A stretch of 29,454 nucleotides of DNA from CAYTTR01 sp964440805 (GTDB lineage: Bacteria; Acidobacteriota; Aminicenantia; Aminicenantales; Aminicenantaceae), in NCBI GenBank assembly GCA_964440805.1, contig CAYTTR010000030.1:1-29454 (forward strand). Direction: 5' to 3'. The first letter of the stretch is position 1; each line of letters begins with the position of its first letter. Under the pieces are notes generated by a model that did no database searches, was not told the DNA's origin, and was given only the letters and a program-made list of their open reading frames with translations. This document shows, piece after piece, positions 16,015 to 25,079 of the stretch. Made by a program: the position numbers and the translations under genes.

Positions 16015-16185
16015 ATGCATATACACAACTATAAGGGGAAAGAAGAGGAGCCGGAATTTTTATTCTGTTCATTAATTGGTTTGATAAGACTATTTTTCAA
16101 ATCCCTCGAAGAAAAAAAATATTCCCACTTTTTTCTAATTGTCCGACTAAACAATATGGAATTATTTATTTTTCCTGGAGGATAA
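16015..16185 (+). CDS. Candidate small ORF coupled to the signalling operon
   Basis: 56 codons starting at an ATG with GGAGG 5 nt upstream (16005-16009). The TAA stop is immediately followed by the ATG of the 1182-residue gene, whose own GGAGG lies inside the last codons. Residues about 15-29 (LFCSLIGLIRLFFKS) could form a short amphipathic or membrane helix between charged ends. I recognise no family. The ribosome binding site and abutting stop/start favour a real leader peptide. The promoter call, whose transcript would start within that GGAGG, counts against it. Confidence 0.38.
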   Translation: MHIHNYKGKEEEPEFLFCSLIGLIRLFFKSLEEKKYSHFFLIVRLNNMELFIFPGG

Positions 16186-19100
16186 ATGTCGGCTGTTGAC
16201 ATAAAAGAAAACCGGTTCGCTGGGAAACCAATTGTTCTCGTTGTTGATGATGACCTTGACCATCTTAATAAACTCCGGGAAGTCCTTAAAGAGGATTATA
16301 ATGTTTATACTGTCTCTGGGGGTCTGGAAGCCTTCGGAATGATAAAAGATCTTCCTCAAATTCAGGCTCTGGTGGTCAATAATGACTTGTCGAGCTTGAA
16401 GGGCACTGAAATTCTTCGCTTTATCCAGGATACAATCAGCAGCTCCGGTAATATTGTAAAAATCCTGCTTACCAGTAACTCCTTTAATATACAAGTGATT
16501 GATTCACTTCGGATGGCCCGGCCTGATGCTCTTTTGGAAAAGCCGGTGACAGTTGAATGTATTAAAAATAAGATCGCCTACCACCTTGCCAGGAGGGCGA
16601 AAGAAAAGCGCGCCTCCATGCGGATTAATTTCGACAAAGCAGCCCGGATTCAGGTGGATGGAGAAACAAGTCAACGAACCGAGCTTGTTGATATAAGCGA
16701 GAACGGCATGTTTCTCCGCACTCTTTCTCTTTATCCGGAAGGAACAACGCTTCCTTTCAAGATTTTTCTTCCTGATGGGAAGCAGTATTCTGTTACCGGC
16801 CGGATAGTTAGAGTTGACAAAGAAAAGAATGGCGTGGGAGTTGAGTTCCTGACCATGGGAAAGCAAAGCAGGTTATCTCTTCTTCAGTCTTTATCCAATT
16901 TTGTTACCTTGAAGGATTTATCCAGGTTGAAAGAACGGTATCCCTTTTTAAAAACAGAAGAGATGGTTATTTTTTCTGATGGCTTGAAAATTGAAATCTT
17001 CCTCCGTCAAGCGATGGAATCAGAGGTTGAGGTTGTAGCTCTGCGGGGAAAACAGCCTTCCCCGGAAATATTGAAAATGACCGGAGTAGCTCCTCCACTT
17101 TCATGCGTGCTTGAGGGAGAGAAACTAAATATAAAATTCAAAACATCCGACCTTATATTTCTTTCTTTTCAGTTGGGTTATTCAACTTACAATTTCGAGA
17201 CTATGATCTATCGTATATCTCCGGATGGAAAAACTATGGAATGTTTATATCCAAGAGTAATGTTTTACTCTGATAAGAGAAATGAGAGAAGAATCAAACC
17301 ATTTGGAAATTTGAGACTTGAAATTCCCTTGTCTTTTCCTTTTGATAAAAAAATCCGGGGAAAAATTATTGATATCAGTCCCGGCGGAGTCAGCTTCTTG
17401 GCCGACCAAGAAGCACCTGTTTTGCTTAAAGGAACTCCTCTTGACAGGGTATGCATTTTTGACAGTGATGATTTTCTCTGGGAAGAAAAAGGGGAGGTTC
17501 GCTATGTCACTAAAGACGGGGCAGAATCAGAGGACCAGGTAAGGTATGGTATTCAATTCGGAATTGGCCGGATGGGTATACAGTCAGTATTATCACCTAA
17601 GTTCGATCTCAACTGGACGCCTGTAGATCTTTCTGAAAAGGTTAAAAGTAAGCCGGCCATGAGGCGAGCTGATGATATAAGCGAGCTGGCTTATCTTCCT
17701 CCCCAAGTTATCCATTTAGAAAACCAAAAAGGAGAACAAATTGTAGGCCTTTTAAACTCTTCCTTTCCTCTTGACGAAAAACCGGTTCCAGTGGTCCTTA
17801 TTCCTCCTGCCTTCGGAAAAACAAAAGAGACCTTATTCAGCTTAGCTTTAATCCTTATTGAGAATTTTCGATTTATGGGAAAGCCTCTGGCAGTCATTCG
17901 CTATGATGGCATAAAGAGGAAAGGGGAGAGTCATAAAGACCCTGATTCTGCCGAACCACCCTTTGAATTAATCAATGCTGATTTCACTCAGGGAGCAGAA
18001 GATATTAAAACCTGGCTTGACTGGCTTAAAAGTAATTCCAAGCTCAAGGCGGGAAAAATTATTCTGATCAGCTTCTCTCTTTCTTCTCTTGAAGCAAGAA
18101 TTGTTCTCAGAGATAAAGCTAACCGCAAAAGGATTAGTTTGTGGATTTCTTGCATGGGAACACCTGAATTCAGAGATCTAATGACCCGGGTTAATTGTGG
18201 ACTGGACTTTCTTGAACAGTACCAACTGGGGATTCCTATGGGAGTAATGCCGGTTTTGGGAAACTTAGTTAATGTGGATTCCTATGTTGCCGACGGTGTG
18301 GTCAATGAAGTGGCTACCCTGGAAAAAGCCAGAGAAGATATGCGGCATATTGATATTCCGGTAACCTGGGTTATCGGAGAATATGATAAATGGGTCAAAC
18401 CGGAATTTATAAGGGACGTAATGAGTGTTGAGGCAAGGGTACCCCGGGAAGTGATTTCAGTCCCCATTGGCCATAATGCCCGGACTTCTGAAGAAGCCCT
18501 GCGCTTGTTTGGCACTCTGACTTCTCTTATTTACCGCTTTCTTCATCAAGAGATGATCCAGCCCTTTGTTCCTTCTAAAAAAAGGTTGAAAGTAATGCGC
18601 CGGGCAGAAAAAGATCGTCTACCTTCCCGGAATTTGAAAAACCGCAAGGCTTATTGGCATCGTTACTTAGTGGGGGACGAGAATCTTCTGGGCTTTGATA
18701 TCATGGCTCTCGGAGACGATTATAAGCAGCTCATGGAGGATCAGCTCGAAGCCCTGGAGCTTGACCCTGAGGACCGCCTCCTCGATCTGGGAGGAGGGAC
18801 CGGTAATTTGGTTGAACATTTACTGGAAAACAGAGCTCTGCTTCCAGCTCAAATAACTATTGCTGATCTAATTCCAGAGGCAATGAAGAAAGCCAGGCAG
18901 AAGTTGACCCAAGCTTCTGATGACCTGAAGCAACCGGGCCGGCTAAATTTTGTAACTCTTGATCTGGAGATGAGCCGTTTCCTCCCTGTTCAACGCTTTC
19001 TGAAAGGAGAAACAGCCACTTTCGAAGAATTGGCTGATACCATAGAAAATTTGGATCTGGAAAGTGCCCGGAAGATACAACAATCTTATTCGCCCCGGTT

Positions 19101-19734
19101 GCATGCTGTTCTCCGGGGCGGTCAGATTACTTCCAAGCTTGATGAATGGCTAAAAAGCAATTTTGATATTCCCGAATACCGGACTATTATTGATTTTAAC
19201 AAGGTGTCCAGGTATGTAAGAGGATTGGTTCCGGAAAAACCTAATTTTCAAAAACTGCTTTTTCCAGGTACTCTAATGGGTAATTTCTACCTGCCCCTCA
19301 GGCCAGGGTGGTATAATAAAATCCTTTTGAGTCTTGTTCTTTCCTATATCTTCAATCCTCTGGAAACCCTTTTTGAAATCAGAAGGATAATCAAACCAAA
19401 TGGACGCCTTGTCTTATCTACTATGAGGCCGGATGCGGATGCTTCTGGTCCTTTTACCCGCCTTCTGGAAAAAATCGAGCATATGCCTGAGAAAGAGTTG
19501 CCTTCCGGCTTTCCCAAATCCCTACTTTTAGAGTCGCTTCGTTCATTTCTCAATGATGCTCAAGCCCTGGTGGATCTCGAAGAAGCGGGGACTTTTGATT
19601 TTTTTGATCCGGAAAAGCTGGAAGGCTTACTGGAACAGGCTGGTTGGGATATACTCCGTATCATACCCACGTTCGGGGAACCTCCCCAGGGTTATGTGAT
19701 GATCGCCAAAGAGAGGGAAAGCCATGGTTGTTAA
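16186..19734 (+). CDS. Pseudo-receiver / PilZ / YcgR-N-like / PilZ / LuxD-like acyltransferase / SAM methyltransferase fusion
   Basis: 1182 residues; GGAGG 4 nt before the ATG. Residues 15-135: CheY-like receiver with DDD 21-23 and Lys119, but Asn65 where the phospho-Asp should be. About 141-225: PilZ with RASMR and DISENG. About 255-365: YcgR N-domain-like. About 366-465: second PilZ with RNERR and DISPGG, so both have the full RxxxR and DxSxxG c-di-GMP motifs. About 505-790: alpha/beta hydrolase like LuxD, which frees fatty acids from acyl-ACP; nucleophile Ser631 in SFSLS, Asp734 in YDKWVKPE, His763. About 820-1182: class I methyltransferase (LLDLGGGTGN 865-874, Asp894) with a large insertion at about 925-1040. 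The last 11 nt overlap the kinase gene. Overall role is unknown; c-di-GMP control of acyl release and methylation is inferred. Confidence 0.85.
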   Translation: MSAVDIKENRFAGKPIVLVVDDDLDHLNKLREVLKEDYNVYTVSGGLEAFGMIKDLPQIQALVVNNDLSSLKGTEILRFIQDTISSSGNIVKILLTSNSFNIQVIDSLRMARPDALLEKPVTVECIKNKIAYHLARRAKEKRASMRINFDKAARIQVDGETSQRTELVDISENGMFLRTLSLYPEGTTLPFKIFLPDGKQYSVTGRIVRVDKEKNGVGVEFLTMGKQSRLSLLQSLSNFVTLKDLSRLKERYPFLKTEEMVIFSDGLKIEIFLRQAMESEVEVVALRGKQPSPEILKMTGVAPPLSCVLEGEKLNIKFKTSDLIFLSFQLGYSTYNFETMIYRISPDGKTMECLYPRVMFYSDKRNERRIKPFGNLRLEIPLSFPFDKKIRGKIIDISPGGVSFLADQEAPVLLKGTPLDRVCIFDSDDFLWEEKGEVRYVTKDGAESEDQVRYGIQFGIGRMGIQSVLSPKFDLNWTPVDLSEKVKSKPAMRRADDISELAYLPPQVIHLENQKGEQIVGLLNSSFPLDEKPVPVVLIPPAFGKTKETLFSLALILIENFRFMGKPLAVIRYDGIKRKGESHKDPDSAEPPFELINADFTQGAEDIKTWLDWLKSNSKLKAGKIILISFSLSSLEARIVLRDKANRKRISLWISCMGTPEFRDLMTRVNCGLDFLEQYQLGIPMGVMPVLGNLVNVDSYVADGVVNEVATLEKAREDMRHIDIPVTWVIGEYDKWVKPEFIRDVMSVEARVPREVISVPIGHNARTSEEALRLFGTLTSLIYRFLHQEMIQPFVPSKKRLKVMRRAEKDRLPSRNLKNRKAYWHRYLVGDENLLGFDIMALGDDYKQLMEDQLEALELDPEDRLLDLGGGTGNLVEHLLENRALLPAQITIADLIPEAMKKARQKLTQASDDLKQPGRLNFVTLDLEMSRFLPVQRFLKGETATFEELADTIENLDLESARKIQQSYSPRLHAVLRGGQITSKLDEWLKSNFDIPEYRTIIDFNKVSRYVRGLVPEKPNFQKLLFPGTLMGNFYLPLRPGWYNKILLSLVLSYIFNPLETLFEIRRIIKPNGRLVLSTMRPDADASGPFTRLLEKIEHMPEKELPSGFPKSLLLESLRSFLNDAQALVDLEEAGTFDFFDPEKLEGLLEQAGWDILRIIPTFGEPPQGYVMIAKERESHGC

Positions 19735-22264
19735 TGAAATGAGCTTTGAAGACAGACTTTACAAAGAATATGACCTGAGGGGAAGAGTCAAGTTGGCTGT
19801 TATTTTAAGCATGATATTATTTGTAGCTTTTCTGCTTCTGGATGCAGTCTACTCGCCCCAGTTTTTATCAATTTTTGCTCTTATTCGTTTTTCTGTGGCT
19901 GCTCTCCATGTTGGGCTGCTTTTGATTATACCCAGAACCCATACCAACCGGGGTTTAATAAATGTAGCCATGGCCTTGGTTGTTTTTGATGCTGCCGGAA
20001 TTTCCCTGATGATTCAATTTTTGGGAGGATTTTTGACCAGTTATTACCAGGGTTTGAACCTTGTAGTCATGGGAATGATTGTTATTATTCCTTTTGCTTT
20101 CAAGGAAACGGTTATTCTTTATTCTTTTATCTGGGCCAGTTATGCAGTGCCCAGCCTTATCAGGCTGCCCGGATGGAGTGGTAATGAGTGGAGGTTTGTG
20201 GTCAATAATCTTTTCTTTTTGACTTCCATCATCATCATCGGCGGTTTTGGCTCTTATATAATGGATAATATCAGGCGCCGGGAGCTTAGGAGCCGTCTCC
20301 AACTTGAGGAGACAACTGCCCAGTTAAAAGAATCCAATGCCAAATTAAAAAGCCTTGATGAGCTGAAAACCCAGTTTTTTGCCAATGTCAATCATGAATT
20401 GAGGACACCGTTGACTCTGATTCTGGCTCCAATTAATTTTATTCTGGCCGGGAAATTGGGAAAAATCTCTTCTTCCTTACGGGATACCCTCGAAACCATG
20501 CAGCACAACGGCTACATTCTATTGAAACTTATAAACAATCTTCTTGACTTGACCAAACTCGAAGAAGGGAAGATGCGTCTTAAAGTCAAGAAAGTGAATT
20601 TTCTTGATTATATCACTACCCTACTCAAAACAGTAAAGCCTATGGCTGACCAGAAAAACATCAGGCTCTATTTTCAGCACCCTCCCCACAGCATCAATCT
20701 GACGTTTGATCCCGATCAATTCGAAAAAGTAGTCCTAAATCTTCTCTCCAATGCCTTAAAATTCACTCCCAGGGGAGGGAAAATCACTGTCTATGTTGAA
20801 GAAAGCGATTATACGGTTTCTCTTATAATTGAAGATACTGGAATTGGAATTCCTGCCCACATGCTTGGTACTGTATTCAACCGCTTTTCCCAAGTGGATG
20901 GGTCCAAATCCCGGTCGCATGAAGGAACTGGCATTGGCCTTTCTTTGGCCAAGGAGATTGTTAATCTCCACAGGGGTTCGATTAAAGCGGAAAGTGAACA
21001 AGGTAAAGGAGCCCGTTTCATAGTGGTCTTGAAGAAAGGAAAAAAGCATTTTACTCCAGATATTCTTGACCGGAGGATGGAAGAACGTCCTGTACCTTTG
21101 AAAAGAAGGGTTGCTGACAGGGAGGAATCCAGGGTTCAGGATATTGTGACTGATTTTCGCCGCCTCCAGATTGTTGATCTTGAAAGAATTGAAATCGCTG
21201 AAGGTCCCTTTGACGGAGATAAGATCCATGACAATCTTTTGCTGGTAATCGATGACAGTCCCGAAGTTCTCAAATTAATGAAAATACTCCTGAGCGATGA
21301 ATTTGCTCTGGAATTAGCTGCTTCGGCTGAGCAGGGACTGGAAATAATGCGCAAGAAGAATCCCGATCTTGTCTTGTGTGATGTGATGATGCCGGGAATG
21401 GATGGTCATGCTTTTTGCAAAACCGTTAAAAATGATGAAGACCTTCAGCATATTCCTGTTATTCTGGTGACTGCCCGTACCGGGGTTGAGATGATGGCAG
21501 AAGGGATTGAGGCCGGGGCTGATGATTACATTTCCAAGCCTTTTGATTCTGTGGAACTAAAAGCCAGAATCCGTTCTTTGCTTAGAATTCGGGAGGCTGA
21601 GTCTCAACTTGCTCTAATCAACCGGAACCTCAAGATGAGAACATCGGATCTGGTTGAACAGCAGCGCTCATTGTTTCTTTCTACCATTAAATCGCTGGTT
21701 TCTGCCATTGATGCCAAAGACCAGTATACGCGGCATCATTCCACCAGAGTGACGGATTTCACCTTGAAAATTGCCAGGAATATGGGACTAAGTGAAAAGG
21801 AACTGGAAGAATTGGAGTTGGCTTCCCTTCTCCATGATATTGGGAAAATCGCTGTCCCAGAAAGTGTCTTGAATAAGCCGAGCCAGCTCACAGAGGAAGA
21901 GTTTGCCTGCATTAAGGAACATCCACCCAAGGGGGAAAATATTCTTCAGCCAATGGTCGAACTTAAAGAAATCTCACGGGTTGTCCGGGCTCACCATGAG
22001 CATTATAATGGAAGTGGTTACCCCGATGGACTCAAGGGCCAAGGGATTCCCATTGGGGCCCGGATAATGGCTTTGGCCGATGCTTATGATTCAATCACTT
22101 CAGAAAGGCCTTACCGGAAAGCTGTCTCCCACCGGGCTGCAGTCAAAGAAATTATCCGCTGCTCAGGAGTTCAGTTTGATCCGGAAGTAGTAGAACATTT
22201 TCTGGAGGTCTGTCATACCTTTGTCAATGGCCCTGAAAAAAGAGGGGTTGAAACAGGAGCCTAA
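19724..22264 (+). CDS. Membrane hybrid histidine kinase - receiver - HD-GYP c-di-GMP phosphodiesterase
   Basis: 846 residues; ATG with GAGGGA upstream, overlapping the preceding gene by 11 nt (coupled translation). About six membrane helices at 22-180, without an obvious large periplasmic loop, then a coiled coil at 185-213. Kinase: His224 in NHELRTP, N box NLLSNALKFTP (339-349), DTGIGIP (371-377), GTGIGLSL (401-408). Receiver: DD 510-511, phospho-Asp553 in CDVMMPG, Lys605. HD-GYP: HDIGK (704-708), HHEHYNGSGYP (757-767), all metal and GYP residues present, so an active c-di-GMP phosphodiesterase is likely. Phosphorylation of its own receiver probably controls hydrolysis. Paired with a double-PilZ enzyme, it can lower the c-di-GMP that its neighbour would bind. 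Confidence 0.93.
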   Translation: MVVNEMSFEDRLYKEYDLRGRVKLAVILSMILFVAFLLLDAVYSPQFLSIFALIRFSVAALHVGLLLIIPRTHTNRGLINVAMALVVFDAAGISLMIQFLGGFLTSYYQGLNLVVMGMIVIIPFAFKETVILYSFIWASYAVPSLIRLPGWSGNEWRFVVNNLFFLTSIIIIGGFGSYIMDNIRRRELRSRLQLEETTAQLKESNAKLKSLDELKTQFFANVNHELRTPLTLILAPINFILAGKLGKISSSLRDTLETMQHNGYILLKLINNLLDLTKLEEGKMRLKVKKVNFLDYITTLLKTVKPMADQKNIRLYFQHPPHSINLTFDPDQFEKVVLNLLSNALKFTPRGGKITVYVEESDYTVSLIIEDTGIGIPAHMLGTVFNRFSQVDGSKSRSHEGTGIGLSLAKEIVNLHRGSIKAESEQGKGARFIVVLKKGKKHFTPDILDRRMEERPVPLKRRVADREESRVQDIVTDFRRLQIVDLERIEIAEGPFDGDKIHDNLLLVIDDSPEVLKLMKILLSDEFALELAASAEQGLEIMRKKNPDLVLCDVMMPGMDGHAFCKTVKNDEDLQHIPVILVTARTGVEMMAEGIEAGADDYISKPFDSVELKARIRSLLRIREAESQLALINRNLKMRTSDLVEQQRSLFLSTIKSLVSAIDAKDQYTRHHSTRVTDFTLKIARNMGLSEKELEELELASLLHDIGKIAVPESVLNKPSQLTEEEFACIKEHPPKGENILQPMVELKEISRVVRAHHEHYNGSGYPDGLKGQGIPIGARIMALADAYDSITSERPYRKAVSHRAAVKEIIRCSGVQFDPEVVEHFLEVCHTFVNGPEKRGVETGA

Positions 22265-22282
22265 AAAAAACTGATTATCGAT

Positions 22283-22297
22283 GGCGGCCTCGCCGCC
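22283..22297 (+). terminator. Possible weak terminator hairpin after the HD-GYP gene
   Basis: Perfect 6-bp GC stem GGCGGC/GCCGCC with a CTC loop, 18 bp after the stop codon. The following sequence has T runs only about 20 bp later, so termination would be inefficient or dependent on another factor. Confidence 0.35.
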
Positions 22298-22360
22298 CAA
22301 GTCGAATGAAAATGATGATTTTTAATTTCTGCGGATGCCGATCAGGGCGACTCCAACAAG

Positions 22361-22396
22361 AGGGGGGACGTTCCCCAAAGGGACACCCCTTCCCCT
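22361..22396 (+). repeat. GGGGACGTTCCCC-type palindromic repeat, copy B
   Basis: AGGGGGGACGTTCCCC then AAAGGGACACCCCTTCCCC, the same block order and orientation as copy A. A 9-bp-period array begins 18 bp later. Confidence 0.8.
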
Positions 22397-22413
22397 GAAA
22401 GAATTAGTTAATA

Positions 22414-22610
22414 GTGTTTATTGCGTTATTCGCGTTCCTTGCGTTAATCGTGTCGATTGCCTTGATTCAATCTATTCGGTCCATTTAAAGGGGCGAGATG
22501 AGCTAAACAAACAAAGACGTTTGTCCGGTTTGTCTTGTTTGTTTGATGGTACGATAAGATAAATAATAACTTAATAAGCGAAATAGACAAGACGAACTGG
22601 ATCAATAGTC
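22414..22610. repeat. 9-bp-period imperfect tandem arrays, three blocks
   Basis: Block 1 (22414-22485): eight consecutive units including GTGTTTATT, GCGTTATTC, GCGTTCCTT, GCGTTAATC, GTGTCGATT and GCCTTGATT. Block 2 (22519-22545): GTTTGTCCG, GTTTGTCTT, GTTTGTTTG. Block 3 (about 22572-22610): purine-rich units such as AAATAGACA and AGACGAACT. The period is kept although base composition changes between blocks. Confidence 0.75.
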
Positions 22611-22669
22611 TTAACGGAAGAAACGAGCAATGAAGCCAGGAGAAGCAGGGGTGTTAGGGATTATTAATT

Positions 22670-24016
22670 TTAAATCTTTTCAGTGGGTTTGCGGTTTTGT
22701 TTTAAAAGAAAGTAAAAAGGAATACCGGTAGCCATAAAAGCCAGGTCGGCCAGGGATTGTTGCCATTCGAAAATCAGGCGGAAACCGATAAGAAGGATAA
22801 TTCCGGTCAGAAAAATCAACGGCAAGTAAGGATAGCCGGGAACTTTGAAAATACCTTCTCCGCCTATTCTTTTTTTCCTGAATTTAAAAAGTGCGATTGT
22901 GTTAAAAGCCAAAAAAATTAAAATGGCAAAAACCATTCCTGAGGCCAGAGTTTCAAAAGTTCCTCTGATTAAAAGAAGCGCTGCTGCCCAGAGACAGTGG
23001 ATAAAAACCGCCCTGGAGGGAGTTCTGAATTTCGGATGAATATAATTCAGCCACTTGATGAACAGGCCGTCCCTCGACATGGCATAGTAGACCCGGGTGG
23101 CGGTCATCATGGTTCCGTTTATGCTGCCGGTGGTTGAAATAATCACCAGAAAAGAAACAAAGGCTGCTCCTAAGGGCCCTATTAACTTAATGGCCGCATC
23201 AGAGGCCACTACCGTGCTTCCTCTCACCCCATCCATTCCCAGTGTCCAGTGGTAAATGAGGTTGGTCAAAATATAGACAGACACAATGATTCCTATGCCC
23301 AGAAACAAGCTCAGCGGAATAATTTTCCTTGGATTTTTCATCTCTCCGGCGGCATAGCCAAGCCTTTCCCATCCGGTGTGGGCGAAAAAGACCATCATCA
23401 AAGCTGCCACTATACTTGCAACTGGACTCAAGCCGGAAACAGCGGTGGATCTGGTAGCCAGAAGATTCTCTTGGCCGGGAATAAGAAGAAGACCAGCCAC
23501 CACAAAAGCAAAAAGACCGCCCACTTTAAGAAGGCTTGAGATTTTCTGATAAAAGCTTGCCTTCTGAATTCCGATATAATTCAGAGCTCCAAAAAAAACG
23601 ATGATGAATAAAGCCACTAAGGTTTTGCTTATCCCTTCGAATTTTACAAAATAGCCCAGATAGTCGGCAGCGATAATTGCCAACCCGGCTGCCGGGCTTG
23701 TTCTGATAATGAAAAGCTGAGCCCAGCCGAAAAGGAATCCGGTAAAAGGTCCGTAAGCCCGGCTTATATAAATATATTCTCCTCCGGTATTGGGGAGCCT
23801 TGTGCCCAGTTCAGCATAAATCATTCCGCTTAAAAAAACGTATATTCCTACAACAAGCCATAAAAGGAGGATTATTTTAAAGGTGTTTATGTAACCGGCG
23901 ATAAGTTGAGGAGTCGAGTAGATACCGGCCCCGATGGTGATTCCCACCAGAAGAGCCACGCCGTCAAATACACCAAGAGCCCGGCGGAGGGTTGGCTGTT
24001 TAGGCTCTGTTGTCAA
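22670..24016 (-). CDS. APC-superfamily amino acid permease
   Basis: 448 residues with about 12 membrane helices. The first helix has GITIGAGIY, the conserved unwound substrate-binding segment of the APC fold. TGGEYIYISRAYGP and FFAHTGWERLGYAAGEMKNPRKIIP match the LAT/basic-neutral amino acid exchanger branch, which imports amino acids across the inner membrane. The start is TTG at 24016; no early ATG is in frame. It overlaps the preceding stop as TTGA, so translation depends on the upstream remnant being translated. Substrate is not predictable. Its location near peptidases elsewhere in the window fits amino-acid use, but it is not in their operon. Confidence 0.9.
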   Translation of the reverse strand: MTTEPKQPTLRRALGVFDGVALLVGITIGAGIYSTPQLIAGYINTFKIILLLWLVVGIYVFLSGMIYAELGTRLPNTGGEYIYISRAYGPFTGFLFGWAQLFIIRTSPAAGLAIIAADYLGYFVKFEGISKTLVALFIIVFFGALNYIGIQKASFYQKISSLLKVGGLFAFVVAGLLLIPGQENLLATRSTAVSGLSPVASIVAALMMVFFAHTGWERLGYAAGEMKNPRKIIPLSLFLGIGIIVSVYILTNLIYHWTLGMDGVRGSTVVASDAAIKLIGPLGAAFVSFLVIISTTGSINGTMMTATRVYYAMSRDGLFIKWLNYIHPKFRTPSRAVFIHCLWAAALLLIRGTFETLASGMVFAILIFLAFNTIALFKFRKKRIGGEGIFKVPGYPYLPLIFLTGIILLIGFRLIFEWQQSLADLAFMATGIPFYFLLKQNRKPTEKI

Positions 24017-24987
24017 CTGGCTTTCCGGTTTTCTTTTATGGCTGCTTTTATTTTTTCCTTGGTCATGGGAAGTACAAAAAGCCTGACGCCGCAGGCATCA
24101 TAAACCGCATTGGCTAAAACTGCGCCCACAGTAGTTATGGCCGGTTCACCGCATCCCTGGGGAGGAAGTTCGTTGTTTTCCACCAGAACAGTTTCAATTT
24201 CCGGCAACCAGGAGAAACGGGGAATCTCGTAGGTATCGAAGTTTTTGTCCAGAACATCTCCTCCCTTAAACCTGATTTCTTCAGTCAGAGCATAGCCTAA
24301 GCCCATGATCATGCAGCCTTCTATCTGAAGACGGGTTCCTTCCGGGTTTATGACTTCGCCTGTATCTTGGGCACAGACCATTCGTTTAACATTTATCTTT
24401 CCGCTGTCTTCATCCACTTCTACCTCGGCCATAGTAGCCACATAGGTTCCCAAGTAATTGGTGCAGGCAAGTCCGTAACCTTTGCCGCTGGGGGACTTGG
24501 CGAAGGTGCGGCCGAATTTCTGGGCAGCTTTTTGCAGCACTTTCTTCATTCTTTCATCATTTAGGTTTCTCATTCTGAATTCAAGCGGATCAAGGCCGGC
24601 AGCAGAAGCCATGATATCTATCTGGGATTCGATGGCAAAGACATTGGTGTTACTTCCCGGTCCGCGCCAGGCTCCCACACCAAAGGGATGGGGGCTTTCT
24701 CCTCTGCCTCCCCAGCTTCCCCTGGAAAGAACTTTATAGTGGGGAATGTTGTAAACAGGTTCTGAGCTTCTTGAGCCGGCAAAATAAAGATCGTAATCCC
24801 AGAAAACAATTTTGCTGTTTTTATCGAGTCCGGAGCTTATTTTTACCACGGCAGCCGGTCTGAAGGTGTCGTAAAAAAATTCCTCTTCCCGGCTCCAAGC
24901 TACCTGCACCGGCCGGCTGCTCAGCTCGCCCGAGGTTTTAAGAGCTTGTGGTTGGCCGTTAAGCTGATACTTGATGATTTCATCCAT
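24013..24987 (-). pseudogene. Xanthine dehydrogenase/aldehyde oxidase-type molybdopterin subunit, C-terminal fragment
   Basis: 324 residues matching only the C-terminal half of the large Mo-binding subunit, which is normally 700 or more residues. Present: GVGAWRGPG (103-111), LDPLEFRMRN, AQDTGEVINPEG (206-217), and QGCGEP with Glu281 at the place of the catalytic glutamate. Missing: the hammerhead domain and the first part of the Mo-cofactor domain. Upstream the frame is closed by a stop 9 codons before the ATG. GGGAGGG about 8 nt upstream could still start translation. Without the N-terminal half the enzyme cannot bind its cofactor normally, so it is probably a remnant. No FeS or FAD subunit is adjacent. 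The TTGA overlap with the permease may keep it translated as a leader. Confidence 0.78.
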
Positions 24988-25079
24988 TAGACAGACCCTC
25001 CCATGATGAGGTTAAGAAGTCTTGCCGTTAAAATATCATGGGTTTGGAGGCTGAGTCAATTTTCTGTTTCCGGCTTTTT

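Larger units (their letters stand above)
22265..22669. other. 405-bp repeat-filled intergenic region
   Basis: No credible gene; an ORF-length frame over 22335-22562 is made of 9-bp repeat units and the palindromic repeat. In order: hairpin GGCGGC-CTC-GCCGCC (22283-22297), repeat copy B (22361-22396), 9-bp arrays (22414-22485, 22519-22545, about 22572-22610). It separates the converging kinase and permease genes. Confidence 0.6.

Noticed and set aside
15780..16028. Minus-strand 82-codon ORF upstream of the signalling operon
   Set aside because: It spans the 16-bp inverted repeat and the candidate promoter, lacks a ribosome binding site, and resembles no family I know.
22335..22562. 75-codon ORF between the kinase and permease genes
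   Set aside because: Its codons are those of the palindromic repeat and 9-bp array units; the apparent V-x-x pattern of the peptide is a consequence of the 9-bp period.
25000..25042. Inverted repeat CCCATGAT / ATCATGGG between the MaoC gene and the Mo-subunit fragment
   Set aside because: The 8-bp arms are 27 bp apart and one arm overlaps the ribosome binding site region; the match is short enough to be chance, so it is not listed as an operator.
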